From Planctomycetaceae bacterium (GTDB taxonomy: Bacteria > Planctomycetota > Planctomycetia > Planctomycetales > Planctomycetaceae): a stretch of 51,231 nucleotides of DNA. The position numbers and the translations under genes were made by a program. Shown piece after piece: positions 1-10,933 of this stretch. Location of the stretch: NCBI GenBank assembly GCA_947476295.1, contig CANJQC010000027.1, forward strand, positions 1 to 51,231, written 5' to 3'. The notes below the pieces were generated by a model that worked only from the letters and a program-made list of their open reading frames with translations, was not told the DNA's origin and did no database searches. Each line of letters begins with the position of its first letter. Position 1 is the first letter of the stretch.

Positions 1-895
1 CTTCAGCCGCCTTGTTTGCTTCATCAAACATTTCGCCTTTCAGCAGAAACTGAAATCGTGCCTGCTTAAATTCACCGTTCTCAGGAAACTTTTCAATCAA
101 TTGATCAATCAGTGCAACACCCGTTTTGAAGTCACCCTTTTGCAATGCGGCCTGGATCTTCGGGCCAATCTTCTGCATCATTTCTGCGGATTCGCGTTCT
201 GCCATAAATACTGTGCGTGCCTTCTCCACGTCCCAGGTGCCATCGACTACCTGCTCTAATGGCTTATCAATAGACGCCGGATGGCCGATCCATTCCACCT
301 TGCCGCTTTTTCCAACGATGAACGCCCACGGAATACCGTTCTGACCTGCTGCCTGCATATATGCCGCATTTGTCTGGCGATCTTTATCCAGCGCAATCGT
401 GTACGTCAGAACTTCCGACCATAATTTGCCACCGCGAGCGTTCTGCCCCATGAACTCGGACACCTCATCCTCGTCCTCAGCAGTTACACCGATAAACGTG
501 ACTTTGTCACCGTACTCTGTCTGCAGTGATGCAATATGCGGCATACTGGCAAGACACGGTCCACACCAGGTAGCCCAGAATTCAACGACGTAAACTTTAT
601 CGCTTGTGAATCCTTCGACCGGGTCTCCCTTCACCCATTTCGCAATAGAAATCGGTGGAGCTGCATCGCCGATGACCAGTTCAGCTCCTAGACTCGGTTC
701 TTCCGGGAGACTTGGTTCTTCAAGATCCATCGGAAGAGAATCCGATTTGGTTTCAGGAGATGACTCAACGACATCCGCTTTCACCTCAACCGCATCTTTG
801 CCGCTAACAATCGACGACGGCGATTCACTTTCGCTACAGCCAATCAAAACGGACGATACACTCGCGAGGACGGTCACAATCATCAACTTACGCAT
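1..895 (-). CDS. TlpA-like thioredoxin-fold lipoprotein (C terminus beyond window)
   Basis: This gene is read from the minus strand, starts at the ATG at 893-895 and stays open to the left edge, so its C terminus is missing. The N terminus is a lipoprotein signal ending in Leu-Ile-Gly-Cys (Cys20). An acidic, Ser/Pro-rich linker of about 50 residues follows. A thioredoxin-like domain then carries the redox motif WATWCGPC (Cys111 and Cys114), the later cis-proline region 'GIPWAF', and a Lys/Glu-rich helical tail. In the TlpA/ResA family such proteins reduce or exchange disulfides outside the cytoplasmic membrane. The substrate cannot be inferred. The gene lies downstream of the ATP synthase operon on the same strand, about 295 bp after the last small gene, so separate transcription is likely. 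Confidence 0.88.
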   Translation of the reverse strand, partial: MRKLMIVTVLASVSSVLIGCSESESPSSIVSGKDAVEVKADVVESSPETKSDSLPMDLEEPSLPEEPSLGAELVIGDAAPPISIAKWVKGDPVEGFTSDKVYVVEFWATWCGPCLASMPHIASLQTEYGDKVTFIGVTAEDEDEVSEFMGQNARGGKLWSEVLTYTIALDKDRQTNAAYMQAAGQNGIPWAFIVGKSGKVEWIGHPASIDKPLEQVVDGTWDVEKARTVFMAERESAEMMQKIGPKIQAALQKGDFKTGVALIDQLIEKFPENGEFKQARFQFLLKGEMFDEANKAAE

Positions 896-1066
896 CGCAT
901 TGATTCCACATTAAGAAATGCCAGACGCATGCGGCAAACAGCTCACTCTCGCCACCGAAACATCTCAGCGGCATGCGTGCTCCGGGAATCGTACCGCAAA
1001 GCGGGCCCAAATCCTATCGATCCGTAACACACTCGGTACAGTGGGCATTTGGTCATGCACGAGATC

Positions 1067-1130
1067 GGCATTCATGCCCGTCGTATGGCCACAAAATGCT
1101 TCTCGAAGCGACAAGTCTGTGCCTCAGGGG
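1067..1130. repeat. degenerate copy of the CATTCATG element
   Basis: This stretch aligns without large gaps to 22539-22600. Shared blocks include CATTCATG, CCGTCG, TGGCCA, TCGAAGC and a following TGTG/CT-rich part. It lies in the non-coding gap between the TlpA-like gene and the small gene at 1190-1417. It lacks the clear right-hand inverted arm seen in the other copy, so it is probably a decayed copy of the same short dispersed repeat. Confidence 0.45.
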
Positions 1131-1189
1131 GCGTCCGACGCAACTCACCGGCAAGCTGACGCATGCCGCTCGTGCGCCTGTGAAGGCAT

Positions 1190-1417
1190 CTACCGGGACA
1201 GATACAATCGCTGGATATCTTCGAGTGTAACGGTGATCGTCCGAGTGAACCCAGTGTGGCTGCGTTCGTAGGCGATGTGAGACGCTAGTTGCGGATGTTC
1301 GTGAATGGATTTTGCGACCCAGCGACGGTCTTCGTCAGACAGAGTGCCAACAGACGAATCCCAGTGCGTTCTGGTTTCCATCACCAAGGCATCAATACGA
1401 GGATCAAACTTGTTCAT
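1190..1417 (-). CDS. small hypothetical protein at the end of the atp operon
   Basis: This gene encodes 75 residues starting MNKFDPRID. It is soluble and mixed in charge, with no signal peptide, membrane segment or family I recognise. A middle part (SDEDRRWVAKSIHEHPQLASH) looks helical. It follows atpC on the same strand with a 21-bp gap, so it is probably cotranscribed with the ATP synthase genes. An AAGGA-like ribosome site lies about 15 bases ahead of the ATG. Its role is unknown. Operon position alone is weak evidence for a link to ATP synthase. Confidence 0.6.
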   Translation of the reverse strand: MNKFDPRIDALVMETRTHWDSSVGTLSDEDRRWVAKSIHEHPQLASHIAYERSHTGFTRTITVTLEDIQRLYLSR

Positions 1418-1438
1418 GGTCGGTTAATCCTTGATTGC

Positions 1439-1837
1439 CTAATCCTTGCTCGCCAGCGCCAGCATCTTGCGAGCTTTCTCAAGCCGACGCGAGGATGATG
1501 CGAATTCTGCATCCGATTTTGAACGTTCTGCGTTCGCTTCATCAATTTTTGCAACAGCGACTTTGCGGCTGAGTTCTGCTGTGGGCATCGCCGCGTTTGT
1601 CAGCACGGACACAACGGAACCCTTCACCTGCACGAAACCACCGTCAATGAAGTACGATTCAACAGCACCAGACGCCTCCGTCAGTCGAAGTTCGCCAATC
1701 CCCAGTCGGCCTACCAGTGGCGCACGACCGGGATAGAACCCAGCAGACCCGTCAAACAACGGAACGCGGATCGACGCGACCGGGCGATCGAACAATGTTC
1801 GTTCCGGAGTGACGAGTACCAGACTGAGTTCGGCCAT
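1439..1837 (-). CDS. atpC: F1Fo ATP synthase epsilon subunit
   Basis: Epsilon is part of the central stalk of F1, couples it to the c-ring and can inhibit ATP hydrolysis. The 132-residue product begins MAELSLVLVTPERTLFD. It has the beta-sandwich signature 'GSAGFYPGRAPLVGRLGIGEL' in two conserved blocks and 'YFIDGGFVQV', followed by a C-terminal helical hairpin rich in Lys, Glu and Ala (about residues 90-130). I chose the ATG at 1835-1837 because a GAGG ribosome site precedes it. The longer open frame to 1885 would start inside an inverted repeat. It follows atpD, separated by the hairpin at 1855-1932. Confidence 0.93.
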   Translation of the reverse strand: MAELSLVLVTPERTLFDRPVASIRVPLFDGSAGFYPGRAPLVGRLGIGELRLTEASGAVESYFIDGGFVQVKGSVVSVLTNAAMPTAELSRKVAVAKIDEANAERSKSDAEFASSSRRLEKARKMLALASKD

Positions 1838-1854
1838 GATGATTTCCCTCGACC

Positions 1855-1932
1855 GTAGGGTGTGACAAGCAAAGCGCAGGCACACCGCATCACCGGTCCG
1901 GTGTGCCTGCGCTGCCGCTTGTCACACCCTAC
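1855..1932. repeat. 78-bp two-step inverted repeat between atpD and atpC
   Basis: The outer arms GTAGGGTGTGACAAGC (1855-1870) and GCTTGTCACACCCTAC (1917-1932) are perfect complements. The inner arms AGCGCAGGCACACC and GGTGTGCCTGCGCT also pair perfectly, so about 30 base pairs form around a short loop. The same architecture recurs at 43024-43105. There is no U-tract after the stem, so it does not look like a standard terminator. It may act as an mRNA processing or stability element within the operon, or be a mobile REP-like repeat. Confidence 0.85.
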
Positions 1933-1990
1933 AAATTTACAAATTGGTCAGCCGTGACGGCCTGCAAAAAAATCAACCAGTGACGTCGAA

Positions 1991-3436
<1,446 letters not shown>

Positions 3437-3475
3437 TCATTCGCCCCGTGACTGCTGTTTCAAAAACGTAAATAA

Positions 3476-4351
3476 TTAACCCAGTGCTGCCGCACCACCG
3501 ATGATCTCTGCCAATTCCGACGTAATCCCGGCCTGTCGAGCACGATTGTACTGTTGCTTCAGACTGCCTGCCATTTCGTCGGCATTTTCTGTTGCACCCT
3601 TCATTGCCACCATGCGGGCGATCTGTTCGCTCACGGCGGCATCAAGGAAACATTTGAAAAGCTTTGCCCGGAAAGCAGCTGGCACAATTTCGGTCAGAAT
3701 TTCCTGAGCCGACGGCAGGAATTCGTAGTCAATTCCTGCTTCAGACTTTGTTTCTATGCCACCCTCCAGACTGCCGATCGGGAGCAACGTTTCAACCACT
3801 GCAAACTGTTTCGAAGATGTCACAAACCGAGTATACGCCACATCAAGACGATCAATCCGTCCGGCAATGAAGTCATCTACGAAACGATTTGCCAATGTCT
3901 CGACTGCCGCAAACGACGGCTGGTCTTCAAACGTTGTGTACTGCGTGTGAATTGGGACTTTCTGATAGTTCAGGAATTTGATCCCACGCTTTCCCGAAAC
4001 CTCCAGCTGGAACTCGATCGCCTTTTCTTTCAGGCTACGAATATGAATCAGGGACTGTCGCAGGACACTCGCGTTGTAACCACCGCACAGACCGCGATTC
4101 GCCGTCAGCACAAGTAAGATGCTGCGTTTCTCTTCCGCGCGGCGTTCAAGTAATGGATGCGAAAATTTGAGATTGGCCCGTCCCAGATCCCCAACAATCT
4201 CAGAAATCTTGCGCGTGTATTCAGCAGCTTCCGTAGCGCGGTCCATCGCCTTTTTAAAAAGACTAGTCGCGATCAGCTCCATCGTGCGCGTAATCTTGCG
4301 GATATTGCGCACGGCCTTGAGCCGTTTGACAAGTAAGCGTCTGTTAGCCAT
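3476..4351 (-). CDS. atpG: F1Fo ATP synthase gamma subunit
   Basis: Gamma is the rotating central shaft of F1. The 291-residue product starts MANRRLLVKRLKAVRNI with the conserved N-terminal coiled-coil helix 'IRKITRTMELIAT'. It has the 'LTANRGLCGGYN' block in the Rossmann-like middle domain and ends with the C-terminal helix 'EQIARMVAMKGATENADEM' followed by 'YNRARQAGITSELAEIIGGAAAL'. Both coiled-coil ends that insert into the alpha3beta3 barrel are intact. It lies between atpA and atpD in the usual order. The 109-bp spacer to atpA carries a 27-bp-stem hairpin (4373-4446). Confidence 0.97.
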   Translation of the reverse strand: MANRRLLVKRLKAVRNIRKITRTMELIATSLFKKAMDRATEAAEYTRKISEIVGDLGRANLKFSHPLLERRAEEKRSILLVLTANRGLCGGYNASVLRQSLIHIRSLKEKAIEFQLEVSGKRGIKFLNYQKVPIHTQYTTFEDQPSFAAVETLANRFVDDFIAGRIDRLDVAYTRFVTSSKQFAVVETLLPIGSLEGGIETKSEAGIDYEFLPSAQEILTEIVPAAFRAKLFKCFLDAAVSEQIARMVAMKGATENADEMAGSLKQQYNRARQAGITSELAEIIGGAAALG

Positions 4352-4372
4352 GAATTCCGTTGCACCCCAAAA

Positions 4373-4446
4373 GCGAGCGGTTGGGCGTCAGCCCTCCGTC
4401 TTTCGCGACCACGACTCACACGGAGGGCTGACGCCCAGCCGCTCGC
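4373..4446. repeat. 27-bp-stem inverted repeat between atpA and atpG
   Basis: The arms at 4373-4399 and 4420-4446 pair over 27 bases with one mismatch that becomes a G-U wobble in RNA. The loop is 20 bases. The arms contain the words GGGCGTCAGCCCTCC and GGAGGGCTGACGCCC. No U-tract follows. A 15-base piece of the same arm (TGACGCCCAACCGCT) is found again at 28982-28996, next to the tssC paralog. It lies between two F1 genes whose products are needed at 3:1, so an effect on mRNA decay or polarity is plausible. Confidence 0.85.
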
Positions 4447-4460
4447 CACCTCTCACAATA

Positions 4461-6567
<2,107 letters not shown>

Positions 6568-6729
6568 GACGACCCTTGAACAAAATGGGAACCAGTCGGA
6601 TTAAGCCCTCCTGTACTCCCAAAACTCAATGCGTTTTGTGAATTCTCAGCGAACCAACGGAGCAATTACGCAACGTAATTCACGACAATTCGTTTCACAC
6701 TCGCGAAGGACAGCGACAGCATGCAAGAC

Positions 6730-7416
6730 TCAACGGGAAACTTCCGCCAGAGCCTCATTTACCAAGCGATCCTGATCGACATCCTGCAACGCACGCCCAA
6801 GAACATGCTCCGTTGCCCGCACGATCTGAGAATTCATCTGCGTGAAGACTTCCACCAGCGCGGTGTCTTTTGCCTGACGAATGTCGTCCTTCGCACGATC
6901 CCGAACGGCTTCAACTTCACGCTTAGCGCTGGCGATCATATCCTGTTTCGTTCGTTCAGCGTCTCGCTCTGCTTCTGATATCATGCCCTGCACAGTCTGT
7001 TCAGCCACCTTCAGCCTTTGCTCGTACTCTGCCAACAATATCTGAGACTTAAGGCGACCTTCTTCAGCATCAGAGATTGCCTTCCGGATCCCATCCTCGC
7101 GCCTGTCCAACCCTTCGATCATCGGAAGCCATGCAAACTTCTTCAGAACGAAAAGAAACAAGACGAACACGATGAGCGACCAAAGTGCCAAATCTGTTGT
7201 GAACGACATCGGCGGACCGTTATCAGCGTGTTTGCCTGCTTCGTGCTCATCCGGACTCTTTGCCGAAGAGCTATCCGAGCCAGACTCAGCATGCATTTCA
7301 GCCTTCGCTTCTGAAACGACAGCTTCATCAGCTTCAGCTCGCTCTACAGAAAGACACAGTCCAACCGAAAAGCAAAACACTGGAATCAACAGCCACGAAG
7401 AAAGCGATCTACACAT
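6730..7416 (-). CDS. atpF: F1Fo ATP synthase b subunit with N-terminal signal peptide
   Basis: Subunit b forms the peripheral stalk. From the ATG at 7414-7416 the product has 228 residues. It has a signal-peptide-like N terminus (hydrophobic 'WLLIPVFCFSVGLCL', then an Ala-x-Ala region), an acidic, His- and Ser-rich segment of about 45 residues, and one membrane helix 'LWSLIVFVLFLFVLKKF'. A long charged coiled coil then runs to the end. Ordinary b subunits begin directly with the membrane helix, so the extra N-terminal part is unusual. It would place the acidic segment outside the cytoplasmic membrane. An in-frame TTG at 7431 is a less likely start. Confidence 0.93.
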   Translation of the reverse strand: MCRSLSSWLLIPVFCFSVGLCLSVERAEADEAVVSEAKAEMHAESGSDSSSAKSPDEHEAGKHADNGPPMSFTTDLALWSLIVFVLFLFVLKKFAWLPMIEGLDRREDGIRKAISDAEEGRLKSQILLAEYEQRLKVAEQTVQGMISEAERDAERTKQDMIASAKREVEAVRDRAKDDIRQAKDTALVEVFTQMNSQIVRATEHVLGRALQDVDQDRLVNEALAEVSR

Positions 7417-7483
7417 CTCAGCACCGCACAAGAGTAAGAACCCTTAAAGCTAAATCACAGCACCCATGCATGCACAAATCTGC

Positions 7484-7783
7484 TTACGTGGATTTTGCGA
7501 CCAGGCAAACGATCAATGCGAAGAATGTTGCACCTTCAATCAGGGCCGCAGCAACGATCATGGCACCGCGAATATCACCAGCAACTTCTGGCTGACGAGC
7601 CATGCTCTCAACAGCAGCAGCTCCAATTTTCGCGATCCCGAAACCGGCGCCCAGCAGAACCAATCCAGCACCGAAGGAACCGGAAAAGCTGATAGACGTG
7701 CCGCCATCCTGCGCCATTGCCGGAACGGACATTGCCACAAATGCAGCCATCATTAAAAATGTCAATCGAACAAATCGACTCAC
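7484..7783 (-). CDS. atpE: F1Fo ATP synthase c subunit with signal peptide
   Basis: Subunit c makes the proton-driven rotor ring. The product has 99 residues. Residues 1-25 look like a cleavable signal peptide (hydrophobic core, then Ala-Met-Ala). The two hairpin helices follow. The polar loop is 'MARQPEV' and the ion-binding carboxylate is Glu83 in 'ALIEGATFF'. The sodium-type Gln in helix 1 and Ser after the Glu are not present, which favours protons as the coupling ion. The start is a GTG at 7781-7783 with a strong GAGAGGAG ribosome site. The gene lies between atpB and atpF. Confidence 0.95.
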   Translation of the reverse strand: MSRFVRLTFLMMAAFVAMSVPAMAQDGGTSISFSGSFGAGLVLLGAGFGIAKIGAAAVESMARQPEVAGDIRGAMIVAAALIEGATFFALIVCLVAKST

Positions 7784-7815
7784 GTTAAACTCCTCTCGTA
7801 CAGTAGCTTCGCAGA

Positions 7816-7850
7816 CGGGAAAATCACCTGTCTAGGTAAATTATTTCCCG
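7816..7850. other. small stem-loop in the atpB-atpE spacer
   Basis: CGGGAAA (7816-7822) and TTTCCCG (7844-7850) are complementary arms around a 21-base loop in the 107-bp gap between atpB and atpE on the operon mRNA. Short stems ahead of atpE are known in other bacteria, where they help high translation of the c subunit. Here the role is only inferred. Confidence 0.35.
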
Positions 7851-7890
7851 CCATGCATCCAAAAGACGAAACCAAAACCACCAAAATCAA

Positions 7891-8805
7891 TCAGTGCTTG
7901 TTAACAGCTCCTGCAATGAAAATGGTCGCCAGAAAAGCGAACACATAAGCCTGCAGAAATGCCACAAACAATTCGAGACACCCGATGAACACCTGACCAA
8001 CAATGCTTCCAAAAGTCACAAGCCCCCAGATGGCAAAACCATTGTGAGCCGCCTGAGCGATAAACCCAAGAATCACCGCGATTACCGTATGCCCGCCCAT
8101 AATGTTTGCAAACAGACGAACAGCAAGCACCGAATGCTTGATAAAGAAACCAAAAATCTCTATTCCAAAAATTCCGAGCGTCAGCACTGAACCGAATGCA
8201 CCCGGCAAGCCGGTGTCCGGCATCATATTATGAAAGAAACCGCTCGGACCCATCGCCCGAAAGCCAAAAAACACGGTCGCCACAAACGCCGACACAGCCA
8301 GAACACCAGTCACATTCAGATTACCCGTTGCAGATCCCATCCATGGAATCGCACCAAGCAGATTACAGATCAGGATGTAAAAAAAACAACTCCATATGAA
8401 CGGGAGATACTGATCTGCCGGATGTAAACCTGTCGGTTTCTTATGGGAATCTGGATGAACATCGCCGCGATCGTCACCATGGTGATCATGATCGCCGATC
8501 GTGGGCCGAACCACCTCGTCACGAATGAACAATGCGATCGATTCCCAGAAATTCCAGAATCGACCTGGCGCCGGCTGTCCTGAACGAATCCGCCTGGCTA
8601 GTCCACGAAACACAATCAGCACAAACACTGCCGCCACGACCTGCAGGACCATAAACTTTGTCAGCTGCAAACCGAAAATATTTGGGAGCGTATAATCCAG
8701 CAAACCATGTCCATGCGCATCCATGTGGCCACCAGGTACATCAAACCCGATCGCATCACGCACATGATGAAAGACATCTTCCTCGTGTTCGTTGACTGAA
8801 AGCAT
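7891..8805 (-). CDS. atpB: F1Fo ATP synthase a subunit with His/Asp-rich insertion
   Basis: Subunit a forms the proton half-channels next to the c-ring. From the ATG at 8803-8805 the product has 304 residues and about six membrane helices. The essential arginine is Arg230 in 'AVRLFANIMGGH'. Around residues 105-122 a segment rich in His and Asp (HDHHGDDRGDVHPDSHKK) is inserted between the first and second conserved helices, and short His-containing stretches also occur near the N terminus. A TTG upstream at 8826 is a possible but weaker start. A GGAA ribosome site fits the chosen ATG. Confidence 0.94.
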   Translation of the reverse strand: MLSVNEHEEDVFHHVRDAIGFDVPGGHMDAHGHGLLDYTLPNIFGLQLTKFMVLQVVAAVFVLIVFRGLARRIRSGQPAPGRFWNFWESIALFIRDEVVRPTIGDHDHHGDDRGDVHPDSHKKPTGLHPADQYLPFIWSCFFYILICNLLGAIPWMGSATGNLNVTGVLAVSAFVATVFFGFRAMGPSGFFHNMMPDTGLPGAFGSVLTLGIFGIEIFGFFIKHSVLAVRLFANIMGGHTVIAVILGFIAQAAHNGFAIWGLVTFGSIVGQVFIGCLELFVAFLQAYVFAFLATIFIAGAVNKH

Positions 8806-8860
8806 GATTTCCGAATATGCCTGCAAAGTCTTTTACGAAACTATGAAATCAACACCAGAA

Positions 8861-9253
8861 TTATCCAGCGTCACGACCCGCCGGGCGATTGAGAACTGTC
8901 TCGGCAGTCAAGGCCAGCAAATAGAAACCTATAAGCCAGCCGTAAAAGTCTGACACCCCGATTTCGGGACGTTGCACGACCACAACCAATGCCACCGCAC
9001 CCACGAGAACAAGCCGCAACAACGTTTGAATCACCATCGCCAGCAAGTCACTGCGAAAGGTAGCGAGTTGAGAAAGGAAGACAACAATCCAACCAGGCAC
9101 CAGACAACAAAACGCTGCAAGTGTCATCCACGAGACGCCAGAATGACCGTTCAGCATCCTAGCAGGCCAGAAACATGCTACCCATCCCACCGCCATCACA
9201 AATGTTAGCCAAATGGCAGAATTGAAACCACCAGTTTGAGGAGCCGCATTCAC
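8861..9253 (-). CDS. atpI: AtpI-like ATP synthase assembly protein
   Basis: The 130-residue product has about four predicted membrane helices ('AIWLTFVMAVGWVACFW', 'WMTLAAFCCLVPGWIVVFL', 'LRLVLVGAVALVVVV', 'WLIGFYLLALTAETVL'). It sits where AtpI is usually encoded, directly before atpB. AtpI-type proteins help c-ring assembly or ion supply to ATP synthase. Sequence conservation in this family is low, so the call rests mainly on membrane topology, length and position. Its ATG overlaps the atpZ stop by 4 bp (ATGA), which suggests translational coupling. Confidence 0.72.
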   Translation of the reverse strand: MNAAPQTGGFNSAIWLTFVMAVGWVACFWPARMLNGHSGVSWMTLAAFCCLVPGWIVVFLSQLATFRSDLLAMVIQTLLRLVLVGAVALVVVVQRPEIGVSDFYGWLIGFYLLALTAETVLNRPAGRDAG

Positions 9254-9543
9254 TCGGATTGAGTCTCCCCTTTATCAGACGTCCGTTTTTTTTTCGATTC
9301 GCGATCCAGTCGCTGCAGGAGGACTCGCAGTGAGACTCCAGCGAAGACAAAACCAAGACATGCACCACAAATTGTTAATGCAGGCGTCCAGCCAACCTTT
9401 AGGTCAAGCCAATAGCCAGCTCCTGCAAACAATCCCAAAGCGAGTGCCACCGAAAGAATCTCATGGGCCGTGCGATACGCCTGAGCGATCTGAGACGTCT
9501 GCGACCTTCGAGGTTGACGCGACCGGGAGTTTTCATGAAACAT
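9250..9543 (-). CDS. atpZ: AtpZ-type small membrane protein, first gene of the atp operon
   Basis: This small protein has two membrane helices typical of the AtpZ / ATPase_gene1 family: 'ILSVALALGLFAGAGYWLD' and 'ALTICGACLGFVFAGVSLR', with the conserved 'GYWLD' boundary between them. AtpZ accompanies AtpI and is thought to assist cation supply or assembly of the enzyme. I place the start at the ATG at 9541-9543 (97 residues). The in-frame ATG at 9571-9573, preceded by AGGGG, is also possible. The longer frame to 9663 is excluded because it would span the promoter at 9610-9638. Confidence 0.82.
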   Translation of the reverse strand: MFHENSRSRQPRRSQTSQIAQAYRTAHEILSVALALGLFAGAGYWLDLKVGWTPALTICGACLGFVFAGVSLRVLLQRLDRESKKKRTSDKGETQSE

Positions 9544-9609
9544 CTGACAACGTCCCGCAAAGGTCGCTCTCATCGACCCCTGCGACGGTTGCCCAGCGGT
9601 CGGATGGGG

Positions 9610-9638
9610 AGTGTAGAAGCGTGACAAAATTGAGTCAA
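9610..9638 (-). promoter_or_regulatory. sigma-70-type promoter of the atp operon
   Basis: On the minus strand a -35 box TTGACT (9633-9638) and a -10 box TACACT (9610-9615) are separated by exactly 17 bases. This closely fits the housekeeping consensus. The site lies 35-70 bp upstream of the possible atpZ start codons. Transcription would begin near 9602. Confidence 0.65.
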
Positions 9639-9724
9639 AGTGGCGAGAACCCGGTCGCGTCATTTCCTAGGATCGGGATGGAACTTAGTTCAACTGGGAA
9701 CTCTGCCAATAGGTGAGCCACACT

Positions 9725-10684
9725 CTATTCGAGACGACTTCTGCGTGACATCCACGGCGTATCGATTTGCTTAAGATTCTTGGTGAGGAATTCAGTGATG
9801 TCCGCATTTGTGGGATCGCCAAACCGACCTTCCAGAAATCCTTCGGCAGTAATTTCACCAGCGGCGATCGTGTGTTTACGTAAATCCTTGAAATCATCGC
9901 CCTTGATTTCAACCGCCTTGAAAATGCGATCCGCGTTGCGAGCGTCTTCTTTGACATCTTTTGAAGCGATCACATGGACGGCGACCGGAAGTCCCTTGAT
10001 AGTTTTCATGATTGTACTTGAATTGATGCCTTTCACATTGGCGTTTGGGCTATACATTATTAACGCCCGCACGTCCTGTCCGCGAGGTGTGCTGGATTCC
10101 AGCGTCGGGCCGTCCGGATAAGGTTTCTTTGCCCAGTCTGCGACGGTGAATGCTGCGGCAACCATCGCACTGGAACCAACCGCCACGATACCCGTCTTGC
10201 GGATATTCAGTTTTTCGCTCTGGTGTTCGTTGAGCAGGAAAGTTTTCACAGCCTCCATATCCCGGGCAGTCATGAAAACGTAATCGTTGGGTACCATTTT
10301 GAGCAGCGGCGAATCCGCTTCAGTAGCTTCCGGAATGCTGTCGCCATGTTTTCTCAAGTCCACTGTCATAACCGCGAAGCCACTTTTTTGTAGTGCGAGT
10401 GCCGTGTTCTGCCAGACGCGACGATTACGAGCATCCTTTTTGTCAAGCCCCTCGGCACCCGCCAGCAAAATGACGACAGGTGATTCTTTTCCTGCAGCAG
10501 ATTCGTAGTATGTCGCATGAATCGGCCAGCCATCGGACTCCGCCGCTAATTTTTCTTCCCGAGTGTTTGAACTTGCCGCCTGCTGGCCCGCCGCCTGAGC
10601 GAAGGAGTCGCTGCCACCGAGGCAGAACAAAGTCAGAAGTACACACGGCTGCACGAGCATTGAGATTGCAGAATAGATGGACAT
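9725..10684 (-). CDS. secreted alpha/beta-hydrolase-like protein
   Basis: The 319-residue product has an N-terminal signal peptide (hydrophobic run ending near 'SDSFAQAAG'). An alpha/beta-hydrolase fold follows, with strand 'PVVILLAGAEGLDKKD' (oxyanion-loop position), 'GFAVMTVDLRKHGDS', and a nucleophile-elbow position 'GIVAVGSSAMVAAAF'. The usual Gly-x-Ser-x-Gly elbow is here Gly-Ser-Ser-Ala-Met, and no clear C-terminal catalytic His block is obvious. Enzyme activity is therefore uncertain. It is transcribed toward the atp operon and ends about 85 bp before the atp promoter region. Its substrate is unknown. Confidence 0.75.
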   Translation of the reverse strand: MSIYSAISMLVQPCVLLTLFCLGGSDSFAQAAGQQAASSNTREEKLAAESDGWPIHATYYESAAGKESPVVILLAGAEGLDKKDARNRRVWQNTALALQKSGFAVMTVDLRKHGDSIPEATEADSPLLKMVPNDYVFMTARDMEAVKTFLLNEHQSEKLNIRKTGIVAVGSSAMVAAAFTVADWAKKPYPDGPTLESSTPRGQDVRALIMYSPNANVKGINSSTIMKTIKGLPVAVHVIASKDVKEDARNADRIFKAVEIKGDDFKDLRKHTIAAGEITAEGFLEGRFGDPTNADITEFLTKNLKQIDTPWMSRRSRLE

Positions 10685-10933
10685 CGAAAGGCTCCCTTGG
10701 CAGTAACGCGACCGGATCGCAGTTTGGTCGCCGCAAGATTCGGATTGAAAGTTCAGCGGTCAAATGAACACAAACGTACAATACTCTATTCTTTGAGTTC
10801 GCCACTCCTCGTCAAGTCCTTACCGTGACTTCGTGGAAAATCGTTGCCAGACACTCGCGAGAATCCGCCGACCTTTCCGGTTGCGAAAGCCGGGCAAGGA
10901 CTGCTTGAACAACTGTCGCTCAATGCTCGGTCG

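Noticed and set aside
918-1271. Plus-strand open frames between the TlpA-like gene and the small atp gene
   Set aside because: No ribosome site or domain, and they overlap a dispersed repeat and the minus-strand gene at 1190-1417.
10685-10933. Possible small genes between the hydrolase and the phosphoesterase
   Set aside because: Several short frames on both strands, none with a ribosome site or conserved-looking protein.
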